From contig NZ_AFPJ01000037.1 in NCBI RefSeq assembly GCF_000220505.1, positions 1 to 64,000 on the forward strand: a DNA stretch of 64,000 nucleotides, read 5' to 3'. This DNA is from Microbulbifer agarilyticus S89 (GTDB lineage: Bacteria; Pseudomonadota; Gammaproteobacteria; Pseudomonadales; Cellvibrionaceae). Of this stretch, positions 52,181 through 61,616 are shown piece by piece (the stretch's first letter is position 1; every line of letters begins with the position of its first letter). The notes beneath the pieces were generated by a model. It saw only the letters and a program-made list of their open reading frames with translations. It did not search any database and was not told the DNA's origin. The position numbers were made by a program, and so were the translations under genes.

Positions 52181-53572
52181 TTAGCCCAGCGGTTCGACGC
52201 GAATGCGCACCACAGGCCCCTGAATCGTATCCAGCGCCTCGATCTGGCTGACCGCTTCCTGCAGCTGGGCCTCACGCGCGCGGCTGGTCAGCAGCACCAC
52301 CGGCACCAGCTCTTCGCCTTCCGCAGGCTCGTGCTGAATCAGCGCTTCAATACTGATGCCCTGCTCACTACAGATGGTTGCGACCTTGGACATGACACCC
52401 GGCTTATCGAACGCAGAAATACGCATGTAGTAGCTGGTTTCCGCATCGTCCATTGACAGAACTTCGTCCAGGTCGCCCTGGCTTTCCTGGGTCACACCGG
52501 CAAGCGGTACGCGCTGATCCGGGCGCACGTTGAGCGTGCGCGCCACATCCACGATATCGGCAATAACGGCCGACGCTGTTGCCTCGGCACCGGCACCGGC
52601 ACCGTAGTACAACGTTGGGCCAACCGCATCGCCATTCACTAGCACCGCATTCATGACCCCGTTCACGTTGGCAATCAGGCGACGCTGGGGAATCAGCGTG
52701 GGATGCACGCGCAGCTCGACACCCTCGCCGGTGCGGCGGGCAATGCCAAGATGCTTAATGCGGTAACCCAGCTCGTCTGCATACTGGATATCTTCTTTGG
52801 CGACACCGCTGATTCCTTCGGTGAACACCTTGTCAAACGCCAACGGCATGCCGAAAGCGAGTGACGCCATAATCACCAATTTATGAGCGGCATCGATACC
52901 TTCCACATCAAAGGTGGGATCAGCTTCGGCATAACCCAGAGCCTGCGCCTGTGCCAAAGCCTCATCAAAGCTGCGGCCTTTCTCGCGCATCTCGGTCAGG
53001 ATGTAGTTGCCGGTGCCATTGATAATGCCCGCCAACCACAGGATGCGGTTGCCGGCCAGGCCTTCGCGCAGGGACTTGATAATAGGGATGCCACCGGCGA
53101 CAGCAGCCTCGTAGGCGATAGTCACACCTTTGGCGGCGGCGGCAGCAAATAACTCATTGCCGTGCTCGGCGATTAACGCCTTATTCGCGGTCACTACGTG
53201 CTTGCCGTTGGCTATCGCGGTCAATACCAACTCGCGCGCCACGGTAGTACCGCCGATCAGCTCCACCAACACATCCACGTCGGGGTTGTTGGCGACGTCA
53301 AAAATCTCGCGGGAGACATTGATACTGCTGGTATCGCAGTCCGGGTTGTCCCGGCGTGCACCAACTTGCACGATCTCCACCGGGCGGCCACAGCGCGCAG
53401 CAATTTCCGCGCTATTGCGCGTTAAGACATTGACTGTCCCGCCACCCACGGTTCCGAGACCACAGATACCAATTTTCACGGCGGCAGGCGCAGGGGTATC
53501 TGAGGCGGATTCACGACCCGCGAATGTGGAGTTTTCTGAGACCTTGGTGGCTTCGTCGGCAAATGCGCTCAC
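52181..53572 (-). CDS. hom: Homoserine dehydrogenase
   Basis: A 463-residue monofunctional enzyme reducing aspartate semialdehyde to homoserine. The nucleotide motif 'GICGLGTVGGG' is at 35-45, the catalytic region includes 'VVTANKALIAEHG', 'YEAAVAGGIPIIKSL' and 'DELGYRIKHLGIA', and an ACT domain near the C-terminus ('KPGVMSKVATICSEQGISIE') suggests threonine feedback. The GTG at 53572 has GGAGG 6 bases upstream and is chosen over a GTG at 53605. Residues 1-30 are an extra N-terminal extension compared with most relatives. Confidence 0.95.
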   Translation of the reverse strand: MSAFADEATKVSENSTFAGRESASDTPAPAAVKIGICGLGTVGGGTVNVLTRNSAEIAARCGRPVEIVQVGARRDNPDCDTSSINVSREIFDVANNPDVDVLVELIGGTTVARELVLTAIANGKHVVTANKALIAEHGNELFAAAAAKGVTIAYEAAVAGGIPIIKSLREGLAGNRILWLAGIINGTGNYILTEMREKGRSFDEALAQAQALGYAEADPTFDVEGIDAAHKLVIMASLAFGMPLAFDKVFTEGISGVAKEDIQYADELGYRIKHLGIARRTGEGVELRVHPTLIPQRRLIANVNGVMNAVLVNGDAVGPTLYYGAGAGAEATASAVIADIVDVARTLNVRPDQRVPLAGVTQESQGDLDEVLSMDDAETSYYMRISAFDKPGVMSKVATICSEQGISIEALIQHEPAEGEELVPVVLLTSRAREAQLQEAVSQIEALDTIQGPVVRIRVEPLG

Positions 53573-53660
53573 AACTTCCCTCCGCGCATGACTACTACCA
53601 ACCACTAACGAGTTGGCACACAGCGCAATAACTGGCGTATAAATCGAAAAAAGGCCGACA

Positions 53661-53690
53661 ACCTTACTGAGATATGGGGGAAATTGTCAA
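53661..53690 (-). promoter_or_regulatory. Sigma-70 promoter of hom
   Basis: A perfect -35 TTGACA on the minus strand (53690-53685), an 18-base spacer and TAAGGT (53666-53661) as a weaker -10. The start would lie about 80 bases before the hom GTG. Confidence 0.5.
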
Positions 53691-53801
53691 TTAAATTGCG
53701 CCAGACGACCAGTAAAGCACCAAGCTGATCAGGCATTCACCGATCGAGTAGCGCCAGTCCCCGAATCCGGAAATGCAAACCAGAAACCAGACACCAGAAA
53801 C

Positions 53802-53828
53802 AAAAAAGGGCCGGCAAAAAGCCGGCCC
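53802..53828 (-). terminator. Intrinsic terminator of dsbC
   Basis: A perfect 8-bp GC stem (53808-53815 with 53821-53828), a 5-base loop and six T on the minus strand (53807-53802), 56 bases past the dsbC stop. Confidence 0.93.
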
Positions 53829-53883
53829 TTCTCGCGCCCGGAGGAAAAACCCTCAAGGCGTCGCGGAAAGCGATGCTGGCGGA

Positions 53884-54639
53884 TCAGATACCCAAGGCTT
53901 TGGCCAGGGTCTCCGGCGGCACGTAACCCGGCACCACGGTGCCGTCTTCCATCACGATGGTCGGAGTTCCGCGCACATCGATGGCTTCATTTCCCAGCTT
54001 GTATTGCGCAGCGACCGGGTTGTCGTTACACACCTTGAGCGGCACGTTCTTGCGATTTTTCAGGTCGGTAAGCGTCTTGTTGGGATCATCCGCACACCAG
54101 GCCGTGGCCACCTTGCGATAACCCACGGAGTTGAGCCCGGCACGCGGGAATGCCAGGTAGCGCACCTCGATACCACGGCGATTCAGCTCAGGCACGTCGT
54201 CATGCAGCTTGCGGCAGTAGCCACAATCTACGTCCGTGAACACGTAGACATGGGCCTTGGTCTCCCCTTTGGGAGAAAACACGATCATTTCACCCAGGTC
54301 CTGCTCGCCCATGACCTTGGCGCGATTCTTACCGCGACGCTGCTCAGACAGGTTAACTACGCGCTGGGGAGTGACCTCAAAAAGGTCACCGGCAATAAAA
54401 TGACCGCCGTCCTTGGATACAAACAAGACATTGCCACCATTGACCTCCACCTCGTAGAGCCCCGGCATGGCACTCTCGCGCACCTCGCCAAAGTTGGCTC
54501 CCGGGTTACCCGCCGTCAACTTGGCTTTGATCTGCTTCGCCACCGCGTCATCAACAGCAACAGCAGACTGCGCCAGCATCAGTGCGGCGGTGGCAGCCAG
54601 TGCGGCGAGAGGCTTCAGTGGCTTGGCTAGAAAATTCAT
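53884..54639 (-). CDS. dsbC: Thiol:disulfide interchange protein DsbC
   Basis: A 251-residue periplasmic disulfide isomerase. Signal peptide about 1-28 ('LAALAATAALMLAQSAVA'), N-terminal dimerisation domain (about 30-90), then the thioredoxin domain with active site 'CGYC' (Cys139, Cys142) and the second cysteine pair (Cys182 in 'ATAWCADD', Cys204 in 'LKVCNDN'). The cis-proline loop is 'RGTPTIV'. It precedes hom-thrC-recJ but has its own terminator. Confidence 0.96.
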   Translation of the reverse strand: MNFLAKPLKPLAALAATAALMLAQSAVAVDDAVAKQIKAKLTAGNPGANFGEVRESAMPGLYEVEVNGGNVLFVSKDGGHFIAGDLFEVTPQRVVNLSEQRRGKNRAKVMGEQDLGEMIVFSPKGETKAHVYVFTDVDCGYCRKLHDDVPELNRRGIEVRYLAFPRAGLNSVGYRKVATAWCADDPNKTLTDLKNRKNVPLKVCNDNPVAAQYKLGNEAIDVRGTPTIVMEDGTVVPGYVPPETLAKALGI

Positions 54640-54862
54640 GATGGAGCTACTCCGGTGTTATTCGTCACGGTTAACCCGCGCCAGACTTTATACTCTGACC
54701 ATCCAGACGGGGGCAGGTTCCAGCCCAGTATGGCATTCAACCAATCAAACGTTTGTGCTTTTGTGGGCGTTTGACGCGTTTTACTACACAATCACCGCAA
54801 ACGCCAAATTCGCGGCGAAAGTGCGAATAAAGAGCGCGACGGGAAGCACAAAACGACAGGCA

Positions 54863-54893
54863 TAAAAAAACCGGAGCCAGGCTCCGGTTTTTT
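54863..54893 (-). terminator. Intrinsic terminator of the rpsP-rimM-trmD-rplS operon
   Basis: A 7-bp GC stem (54871-54877 with 54881-54887), 3-base loop, flanked by A-run and T-run on both sides, so it can work in both directions. It lies about 15 bases past rplS. Confidence 0.95.
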
Positions 54894-54907
54894 CGAACAA
54901 GAAAAAC

Positions 54908-55261
54908 TTACTTGGCCAGTTTTTCTTTGATTCGAGCTGCTTTACCAGTCAGGCTGCGCAGGTAGTACAGCTTGGCCTGGCGAACGTCACCGCGACGCTT
55001 CACAGAGATGCTGTCAACCAGCGGGCTGTGGGTCTGGAAGGTACGCTCAACGCCAACGCCGTGAGAGATTTTACGCACGGTGAAGGAAGAGTTCAGGCCG
55101 CGGTTACGCTTGCCGATCACAACACCTTCAAACGCCTGCAGACGCTCACGGTTACCTTCTTTTACTTTTACCTGAACAACGATGGTGTCGCCCGGTGCAA
55201 AAGCTGGCAGTTCGGATTTCAGCTGTTCTTGTTCCAGCTGCTGAATGATCTTGTTGGTCAT
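54908..55261 (-). CDS. rplS: 50S ribosomal protein L19
   Basis: A 117-residue ribosomal protein at the 30S-50S interface. '[20 protein letters not shown]', '[20 protein letters not shown]' and 'KAKLYYLR'-like '[18 protein letters not shown]' are family hallmarks. The last gene of rpsP-rimM-trmD-rplS, followed by a strong terminator. Confidence 0.98.
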   Translation of the reverse strand: MTNKIIQQLEQEQLKSELPAFAPGDTIVVQVKVKEGNRERLQAFEGVVIGKRNRGLNSSFTVRKISHGVGVERTFQTHSPLVDSISVKRRGDVRQAKLYYLRSLTGKAARIKEKLAK

Positions 55262-55339
55262 TTGGAGTTCTCCAAAAGGGTTTTGTGTAGCCTCTCGGCT
55301 AGATCGCCGAATTACTCTCGCCTCACGGCGAATTCGACA

Positions 55340-56107
55340 TTAATCCTGTTCATCCGGTGCAGATTCCTGGAGGAACTCCTCCAGCAATTGCGCCTGCTCC
55401 GGAGACAGCGCCAGCGCTTCAAGCAAGTCTGGGCGACGCTGCTGCGTGCGACCCAGCGCCTGCTTCAGGCGCCAGCGGCGAATCTTTTCATGGTTCCCGG
55501 AGAGCAACACCTCCGGTACCGACCTGCCCGCAAATTCTTCCGGGCGGGTAAAGTGTGGGCAATCCAACAACCCCTGCGCGAAAGAATCTTCCACCGCGGA
55601 CAAGTTGTGCCCCAGCGCACCTGGAATCAGCCGCGTAACCGCATCCACCATCACCATGGCCGCCAGTTCGCCGCCGCTCAGTACGTAATCACCGATCGAC
55701 CATTCTTCATCGATCAGGGACTCGACGATGCGCTCATCAATCCCCTCGTAGCGCCCGGCCAATAAAACCAGGTTGCCCGATTGGGAGAGCTGCTCCACAC
55801 CCTGTTGATCCAGCTGCCGCCCCTGCGGGGACAGATAAATCGACCTGGCGGGTCCAGTTTCTTCAGCCCAACGACGCGCCTCACCCAAAGCCTGGGACAA
55901 GGGCTCGGCCAGCATCACCATGCCCGGACCACCGCCATAGGGGCGATCGTCCACGGTGCGATGCCGATCACTGGTGAAATCCCGCGGATTCCAGCAGCGA
56001 ACTTCCAACAGGCCGTCTTTCACTGCCCGACCGGTAATACCGTAATCGGTCAGGGCTGCGAACATCTCCGGAAAGATGCTCACCAGCGCTACGCGCTTGG
56101 CCGCCAT
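55340..56107 (-). CDS. trmD: tRNA (guanine-37-N1)-methyltransferase
   Basis: A 255-residue SPOUT methyltransferase making m1G37 in tRNAs reading CNN codons, preventing +1 frameshifts. The knotted AdoMet site is visible in '[11 protein letters not shown]', '[15 protein letters not shown]' and '[15 protein letters not shown]'; the catalytic loop includes '[12 protein letters not shown]'. The ATG overlaps the rimM stop by one base (TAATG), so translation is coupled. Confidence 0.98.
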   Translation of the reverse strand: MAAKRVALVSIFPEMFAALTDYGITGRAVKDGLLEVRCWNPRDFTSDRHRTVDDRPYGGGPGMVMLAEPLSQALGEARRWAEETGPARSIYLSPQGRQLDQQGVEQLSQSGNLVLLAGRYEGIDERIVESLIDEEWSIGDYVLSGGELAAMVMVDAVTRLIPGALGHNLSAVEDSFAQGLLDCPHFTRPEEFAGRSVPEVLLSGNHEKIRRWRLKQALGRTQQRRPDLLEALALSPEQAQLLEEFLQESAPDEQD

Positions 56108-56676
56108 TAGAACTCAGGGTCCCAATTGACGGTAATCACGCCGGCCTCGAGGTCGACCTCGGTGATGAATTCGCCGGGAATGTACGGAATCAGGCGCTCT
56201 CGCCCGTCGTCACCCCCGCGCACCACCATCACATCATTGGCGCCTGTTTCCATCAGCCGGGCGACCTCACCGAAGCGGGTTTCCTGCCCTTCAAACACAC
56301 TTACCACCTGCAGCCCCTGTAACTGGTGCCAGTAGTACTCGCCGTCATCCAGTTGTGGCATTTCGCCACCGACGACAGCGATATCTCGCTGACAAAACTG
56401 CGCGGCGATATCCCGATCATCCACATCCTTGATGTGAATAATCAGCCCCTTGCCGTGACGCTTGCCAGCGTCAATCTCCAGAGGCTGCCACTGGGAAACT
56501 CCCTTAGCGGGATTAGCGGCAGGATTCTGCAGCCACCAGCGCGAGTACTGCAGTATGTTTTCCATTGGCTCAGTATAGGAATGCACCTTTACCCAGCCAC
56601 GGACTCCGTAAACCGAGGTAATGCGCCCTACCGTGACCAATTCTTCGCTATTTACCGAATGCTCAGCCACTGGCAC
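56107..56676 (-). CDS. rimM: Ribosome maturation factor RimM
   Basis: A 189-residue 16S processing factor with an N-terminal RimM domain ('[19 protein letters not shown]') and a C-terminal PRC barrel ('[13 protein letters not shown]', '[13 protein letters not shown]'). It binds S19 and helps 30S head maturation. The GTG at 56676 is annotated. It lies 33 bases after rpsP in the standard operon. Confidence 0.96.
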   Translation of the reverse strand: MPVAEHSVNSEELVTVGRITSVYGVRGWVKVHSYTEPMENILQYSRWWLQNPAANPAKGVSQWQPLEIDAGKRHGKGLIIHIKDVDDRDIAAQFCQRDIAVVGGEMPQLDDGEYYWHQLQGLQVVSVFEGQETRFGEVARLMETGANDVMVVRGGDDGRERLIPYIPGEFITEVDLEAGVITVNWDPEF

Positions 56677-56709
56677 ACCCCGGAATACAGATGATCAGGG
56701 ATCAAAGAA

Positions 56710-56949
56710 TCAGGCAGATTCTTTCAGCAGCTTGCTGACGCGGTCAGACAGCTGGGCGCCTTGGCCTACCCAGAACTCAACGCGATCACGGTCGACGCGC
56801 AGACGCTCTTCCTGGCCACGAGCAACCGGGTTGAAGAAGCCAACACGCTCGATGAAACGACCGTCGCGAGATTTGCGGCTGTCGGTCACAGTCAGGTGAT
56901 AAAACGGGCGCTTCTTCGCACCGCCACGAGCCAAACGAATGGTTACCAT
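56710..56949 (-). CDS. rpsP: 30S ribosomal protein S16
   Basis: A 79-residue ribosomal protein: '[20 protein letters not shown]', '[14 protein letters not shown]' and '[14 protein letters not shown]' are the family pattern. AGGA lies 8 bases before the ATG at 56949; the frame is open to 56973 without a site. It opens the rpsP-rimM-trmD-rplS operon, after a leader with two hairpins. Confidence 0.98.
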   Translation of the reverse strand: MVTIRLARGGAKKRPFYHLTVTDSRKSRDGRFIERVGFFNPVARGQEERLRVDRDRVEFWVGQGAQLSDRVSKLLKESA

Positions 56950-56976
56950 GTAGCTATCCTGTAGTTTCAACACTAA

Positions 56977-57036
56977 CCGGTCAGGAAAGTTGACCGGAAC
57001 ATCCCGCCTCTCGGCGGTAATATCAGATACCGCCGA
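56977..57036 (-). promoter_or_regulatory. Leader of the rpsP operon with two tandem hairpins
   Basis: Hairpin 1: a perfect 9-bp stem TCGGCGGTA / TACCGCCGA (57011-57019 with 57028-57036). Hairpin 2: a perfect 7-bp stem CCGGTCA / TGACCGG (56977-56983 with 56991-56997), 28 bases before the rpsP ATG. No T-run follows either, so these are leader structures rather than terminators. Confidence 0.6.
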
Positions 57037-57095
57037 AGCGGAAATCTGCTTTTAAATCAATGTTCAACGAGTCGGAGCCCGCTGAAAGGCGGCGT

Positions 57096-57101
57096 ATTCT
57101 A
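57096..57101 (-). promoter_or_regulatory. Possible -10 box of the rpsP operon
   Basis: TAGAAT on the minus strand, followed by a GC-rich discriminator as in ribosomal promoters. The -35 is weak. Confidence 0.35.
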
Positions 57102-57173
57102 ATGTACGCAACCGGGTTTGTATAGCGGCGAATCCGCTGCCAGCGCCAACTATCTTCCGGCACCCACATCCGG

Positions 57174-58598
57174 TCACTTTTTCTTGAGCCCCGGGGGCAA
57201 ACCGCCCGGCATACCGCCCATACCACCAGGCATGCCACCGCCGCCCATGCCACCCATTCCGGGCAGGCCACCGAGACCGCGCATCATCTTGCCCATGCCG
57301 CCGCCCTTGAGCTTCTTCATCATCTTGCCCATCTGCTTGTGCTGCTTGAGCAGGCGGTTCAGATCCTGGATCTGAGTGCCGGAGCCGGCAGTGATGCGGC
57401 GCTTGCGCGAGCCACTCAAAATATCCGGGTTGCGGCGCTCTTCCGGCGTCATGGAGCTGATAAGCGCATCCATACGACGGAATTCCTTACCCATATCAGC
57501 CTGCTGCGCTGCCTGGGCAAGACCACCCATTCCCGGCATCTTGTCCATCAGCGCACCCAGGCCGCCCATATTCTGCATTTGCTGTAGCTGGTCACGCAGG
57601 TCTTCCAGGTCGAAACCCTTGCCCTTCTGCACTTTCTTAACCAGCTTCTCGGCTTTCGCCTTGTCGATGGTCTGCTCGGCCTGCTCGATCAGCGACAGGA
57701 TGTCACCCATGCCGAGAATCCGGGAGGCGATACGGTCCGGGTGGAAGGTTTCCAGCGCATCGGTTTTCTCGCCGACACCAATAAATTTAATCGGCTTGCC
57801 AGTCACGTGACGCACAGACAGCGCCGCACCGCCGCGGGCGTCACCATCTGCCTTGGTCAGGATCACACCGGTCAGTGGCAGAGCATCATTGAAAGCACTC
57901 GCCGTGTTCACCGCATCCTGACCAATCATGGCGTCGATAACGAACAGGGTTTCCGCGGGATCCAGGAACCCGTGCAGCTCGCGAATCTCGCCCATCAACT
58001 CCTCGTCGACGTGCAGGCGACCGGCAGTATCCACGATCAGCACATCGGCAAACTGCTTGCGCGCCGCGTCCACCGCCTGACGGGCGATATCAATGGGCTT
58101 TTGCTCAGGCTGCGAGGGCTGGAAGATTGCGCCCACTTCGCCTGCGAGGGTTTCCAACTGCTTGATGGCCGCGGGGCGGTAAACGTCCGCACTCACCACC
58201 ATTACTTTTTTCTTTTCCCGCTCCTGCAGGTATTGGGCAAGCTTGGCAACGCTGGTGGTTTTACCGGCGCCCTGCAGGCCTGCCATCAGGATCACCGCCG
58301 GCGGCTGTACGGCGAGGTTCAGCGGGGTCGCCGCCTCACCCATTACCTTGACCAGCTCATCCTGTACGATTTTGACGAACTGTTGACCCGGGTTCAGCGC
58401 CTTGCTGACCTTCTGGCCCACGGCCGCGGTCCGCACCTGCTGTACGAATGCCTTGACCACCGGCAACGCCACATCCGCCTCCAGCAGCGCCTTGCGCACC
58501 TCGCGCAGCGTGTCACGGATATTGTCATCCGTCAGGCGGGCCTTACCTGTGACTTTCTTCAGTGCCGACGATAATCGGTCGCTCAGGTTATCGAACAT
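57174..58598 (-). CDS. ffh: Signal recognition particle protein Ffh
   Basis: A 474-residue GTPase that with 4.5S RNA targets inner-membrane proteins to SecYEG. NG domain: 'GLQGAGKTTSVAKLA', 'DVYRPAAIKQL', 'DTAGRLHVDEELM' and 'TKADGDARGGAALS'; the M domain (from about 330) is methionine-rich with 'SGSRKRRITAGSGTQ'. The C-terminus is extended by a Gly/Met/Pro-rich tail (about 430-474), longer than E. coli Ffh. It is divergent from the CcsA-like gene. Confidence 0.98.
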   Translation of the reverse strand: MFDNLSDRLSSALKKVTGKARLTDDNIRDTLREVRKALLEADVALPVVKAFVQQVRTAAVGQKVSKALNPGQQFVKIVQDELVKVMGEAATPLNLAVQPPAVILMAGLQGAGKTTSVAKLAQYLQEREKKKVMVVSADVYRPAAIKQLETLAGEVGAIFQPSQPEQKPIDIARQAVDAARKQFADVLIVDTAGRLHVDEELMGEIRELHGFLDPAETLFVIDAMIGQDAVNTASAFNDALPLTGVILTKADGDARGGAALSVRHVTGKPIKFIGVGEKTDALETFHPDRIASRILGMGDILSLIEQAEQTIDKAKAEKLVKKVQKGKGFDLEDLRDQLQQMQNMGGLGALMDKMPGMGGLAQAAQQADMGKEFRRMDALISSMTPEERRNPDILSGSRKRRITAGSGTQIQDLNRLLKQHKQMGKMMKKLKGGGMGKMMRGLGGLPGMGGMGGGGMPGGMGGMPGGLPPGLKKK

Positions 58599-58805
58599 AT
58601 CACCTTCTCAAATCGTAAACGCCTCGGTACCGCACAGCTTACAGAGCATCCCCAGGGCAACCCCAGAGCAAATCGAAAGCGCACAAGAGGGTACCGGAAC
58701 CCCAAAAACGCGGCAGTATAGCCCAGCCGGGCTTTCCAGCACAGGCGCGCTGTGACACACTGCCCGCCCAGACAAATAAAGAAACAGCAAAACGGACGTA
58801 CCCTA

Positions 58806-59609
58806 ATGGCGGCATTCGCCCACTGGATGGCAATTGCACTTTATATCGCCACTACAGGTGTAGCGGCTGCCACCCTGTATCGACAACCGCAGAACACCAA
58901 ACAACCCTTGTTACTGGGCCTGTTCGCGGGGGCTCTGCTGGCCCACGGCCTCTCTCTCAGCCACACCCTACTGGCCGGTGGCGGTTTTCGTTTCGACCTG
59001 CTGGCCGTCATGTCCCTGATTACCTGGACGGTAGGACTACTGCTGCTCCTGCTGTCACTCCGGCACAAGCTGACCTTGCTGATTCTGGTCATCGCACCGC
59101 TGGCGGCACTAGCCCTGGTTGGCGCCCAGAACGCCTGGGGCGGCCCCACGCCCCGCGAGGAAATCTCCCCCGGCATCGCTGCTCATGCGTTTTTCTCTAT
59201 TGCCGCCTACTCATTGCTGACGCTGGCAACACTTCAGGCCATTTATCTCTACTGGCTCAATCAGCAACTACACAACCATCGCCCGGGTGGCATCAGCCGG
59301 CTTTTGCCGCCGCTGCAAACTATGGAGAGCCTGCTGTTTGGCCTGATTGCTTTCGGCCAGCTACTGCTCACCGCCGCATTGGTTACCGGCGCACTGTTTG
59401 TCGACGACCTGTTTGGGCAACAACTGGTACACAAAACCACACTGTCCATCTTTGCCTGGATTCTGTATAGCATCCTGCTGTGGGGCCACTGGCAAAAAGG
59501 CTGGCGTGGCAACACCGCGGTACGCTGGACACTGTCGGCATTTGCCGTATTGATGCTGGCCTTTTTTGGCAGCAAGCTGGCACTTGAAGTGATTCTTCCC
59601 CAGCAATAA
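58806..59609 (+). CDS. ypjD: Cytochrome c assembly (CcsA/HemX)-like membrane protein YpjD
   Basis: A protein of about 267 residues with roughly eight transmembrane helices. The family pattern is 'SPGIAAHAFFSIAAYSLLTL' and 'HKTTLSIFAWILYSILLWG', where conserved histidines in helices suggest haem handling as in CcsA/HemX. The gene between ffh and corB is kept in many gammaproteobacteria; its function is not settled. The ATG at 58806 begins the membrane domain; the frame runs open to 58752. Confidence 0.85.
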   Translation: MAAFAHWMAIALYIATTGVAAATLYRQPQNTKQPLLLGLFAGALLAHGLSLSHTLLAGGGFRFDLLAVMSLITWTVGLLLLLLSLRHKLTLLILVIAPLAALALVGAQNAWGGPTPREEISPGIAAHAFFSIAAYSLLTLATLQAIYLYWLNQQLHNHRPGGISRLLPPLQTMESLLFGLIAFGQLLLTAALVTGALFVDDLFGQQLVHKTTLSIFAWILYSILLWGHWQKGWRGNTAVRWTLSAFAVLMLAFFGSKLALEVILPQQ

Positions 59610-59702
59610 CCCACGCCCGATTTACACCACCTGGGCCCGCACAGTTGCGGGCTCGGCCGTTCTGATTCAATATCGGCCTATTCCAATAGAAAGAGCTCTC
59701 CC

Positions 59703-60971
59703 TTGAACGACCTGCCGCCCGGCCTACTCTTCGCACTGATAGGCCTGCTGATCATTATTTCCGCGTTTTTCTCCAGCTCTGAAACCAGCATGATGGCGCT
59801 CAATCGCTATCGCCTGCGGCATCAGGCCAGAACCGGCCATCGTGGCGCCAAACGCGCCATGGAACTACTCGCCCGCCCGGATAAACTGATCGGGGTAATC
59901 CTGATCGGCAACAATATCGTCAACATTCTGGCGTCCGTCATTGCCGGAGCAGTATTCACCCGACTCTACGGTGAAGCCGGAGTCTGGTACGCGACGGCCG
60001 CACTCACCCTGGTGGTGCTCATTTTTGCCGAAGTGACACCCAAGACCATCGCCGCACTGCATCCGGAGAAAATCGCGTTTCCCGCAAGCGTAATACTGCG
60101 CCCCCTCCTCTGGCTGCTCACCCCACTCGTCCAGCTCGTCGGCATCGTCTCCAATGGCCTGGCCCGTTTGGTCGGCGTAGAGGCCGGCAAAGAATCCGAG
60201 GCGGAACACCTGGCACCGGAGGAGCTGCGCTCCGTGGTATTTGAGTCCGGCGCGCTGCTACCCACTAAGCACAAAGGCATGCTGCTAAACGTGTTGGATC
60301 TGGACCAGGCGACCGTAGAGGACATCATGATCCCCCGCAACGAGGTCAAGGGGGTCGACCTGGACGACAGCGCACAGGAAATCCTCCAGCAACTGGCGGA
60401 AAGCAGTTTTACCCGGCTCCCGGTTTTCCGCGGCGACATCAACAAGATCGTCGGCATTCTGCACCTGCGGCGCGCGGCACAGCTACTCCGTGACGGCCCG
60501 GAAAAATTGACTGCAGAGAGCCTCAAGACACACCTGATCGAGCCCTACTTTGTACCCGAGGCCACCCCACTGCCCACCCTGCTGATGAACTTCCAGCAGC
60601 GCAAACACCGCATGGGCATCGTGGTTGACGAGTACGGCGAGGTAATGGGAATCGTAACCCTCGAGGACCTGCTGGAAGAAATTGTCGGTGACTTCACCGC
60701 GAGCCCGGTGCCCAGCGACGACGAGGAGATTGTCGAACAGGGTGACGGCTGGTACCTGGTGGACGGCGGCACCTCCATTCGCGAGATCAACCGCACGCTG
60801 CATTGGGAACTGCCGACCGATGGGCCCAAGACGTTTAACGGCTTGATTATGGAGCACCTGGAAAGCATCCCGGAAGGCAATATCAGCCTTTATATTCAGG
60901 AATACCTGATCGAAATTGTTGAGGTCTCCGACAAGATGATCACCAGCGCGCGGGTCAAGAAAAAGCGCTAG
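59703..60971 (+). CDS. corB: CorB/CorC-type CNNM transporter (HlyC/CorC family)
   Basis: A 422-residue membrane protein: DUF21 transmembrane domain (about 1-180, with '[19 protein letters not shown]' and '[14 protein letters not shown]'), a CBS pair (about 205-335, '[17 protein letters not shown]', '[19 protein letters not shown]') and a C-terminal CorC_HlyC domain. Relatives move Mg2+ or Co2+ and resemble CNNM proteins. The start is a TTG at 59703. Its stop overlaps the convergent rnhB stop in the palindrome CTAG (60968-60971). Confidence 0.94.
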   Translation: MNDLPPGLLFALIGLLIIISAFFSSSETSMMALNRYRLRHQARTGHRGAKRAMELLARPDKLIGVILIGNNIVNILASVIAGAVFTRLYGEAGVWYATAALTLVVLIFAEVTPKTIAALHPEKIAFPASVILRPLLWLLTPLVQLVGIVSNGLARLVGVEAGKESEAEHLAPEELRSVVFESGALLPTKHKGMLLNVLDLDQATVEDIMIPRNEVKGVDLDDSAQEILQQLAESSFTRLPVFRGDINKIVGILHLRRAAQLLRDGPEKLTAESLKTHLIEPYFVPEATPLPTLLMNFQQRKHRMGIVVDEYGEVMGIVTLEDLLEEIVGDFTASPVPSDDEEIVEQGDGWYLVDGGTSIREINRTLHWELPTDGPKTFNGLIMEHLESIPEGNISLYIQEYLIEIVEVSDKMITSARVKKKR

Positions 60972-61579
60972 ATCAGCTCCAGCTGGCGCCTTACCGGCGC
61001 GAAGCTCTTTCTGTGCGCAGGGGTTGCCCCCAGACGTGCCAGCGCCTCCATATGCACCTTGGTGGGGTACCCCTTGTGCCCCGCAAGGCCGTATCCCGGA
61101 TAAACGCGATCCAGCTCCACCATTTCACGGTCGCGGGTCACCTTCGCAAGGATCGACGCCGCGGCAATAGCCGCAACCCGGTCATCACCTTTTATCACGG
61201 TGTCGCACTGGTAGTGCCATTGCGGCTTGCGATTCCCATCCACCAGCACAAACTCTGGCTGCACCGACAACTGCTCAACCGCGCGCTTCATCGCCAACAG
61301 GCTCGCGTGCAAAATATTGAGCTGGTCAATTTCTTCGACCGTCGCGCGGGCGATGGCGAAGCTCATGGCTTTCTGCTGAATCTCTTCAAACAGCCCCTCG
61401 CGCTTCTTCTCGCTCAACTTCTTTGAGTCCGCAAGACCCTCGATTGGGTTTTGCGGGTCAAGGATCACCGCCGCCGCAACAACATCACCGGCGAGCGGCC
61501 CGCGCCCAACTTCATCCACACCAGCCAGCAACGTACCGGTATAGGGACAGACATAGGGAGGCAATGGGGACTTGGGCAT
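60968..61579 (-). CDS. rnhB: Ribonuclease HII
   Basis: A 203-residue enzyme that cleaves RNA in RNA/DNA hybrids and single ribonucleotides in DNA. The first metal-binding motif '[16 protein letters not shown]' follows the start, with 'VLVDGNRKP' and '[18 protein letters not shown]' further on. The ATG at 61579 matches the family N-terminus; the frame is open to 61735, which would run into lpxB. It is the last gene of fabZ-lpxA-lpxB-rnhB. Confidence 0.96.
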   Translation of the reverse strand: MPKSPLPPYVCPYTGTLLAGVDEVGRGPLAGDVVAAAVILDPQNPIEGLADSKKLSEKKREGLFEEIQQKAMSFAIARATVEEIDQLNILHASLLAMKRAVEQLSVQPEFVLVDGNRKPQWHYQCDTVIKGDDRVAAIAAASILAKVTRDREMVELDRVYPGYGLAGHKGYPTKVHMEALARLGATPAHRKSFAPVRRQLELI

Positions 61580-61616
61580 AACGAAAAAGGAACCGGATAA
61601 GGTAGAGAGGTATAAC

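Larger units (their letters stand above)
53573..53883. other. Intergenic region between dsbC and hom
   Basis: This 311-bp region contains the dsbC terminator (53802-53828), a stretch of CCAG-type short repeats (about 53779-53799) and a likely hom promoter at 53661-53690. No Thr/Ile-rich leader peptide was found. Confidence 0.6.

Noticed and set aside
53573..53800. Possible threonine attenuator leader in front of hom
   Set aside because: No short frame rich in Thr or Ile codons and no T-tailed hairpin next to one; only a sigma-70-like promoter is visible.
53816..53820. A-run near dsbC as part of a CCAG/AT repeat cluster or CRISPR-like array
   Set aside because: It is the loop of the dsbC terminator. 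No regularly spaced direct repeats with unique spacers occur anywhere in the window.
57174..57330. Gly/Met-rich end of ffh as a frameshifted or foreign fusion
   Set aside because: The frame is continuous and such Gly/Met-rich tails are common at the end of Ffh M domains.
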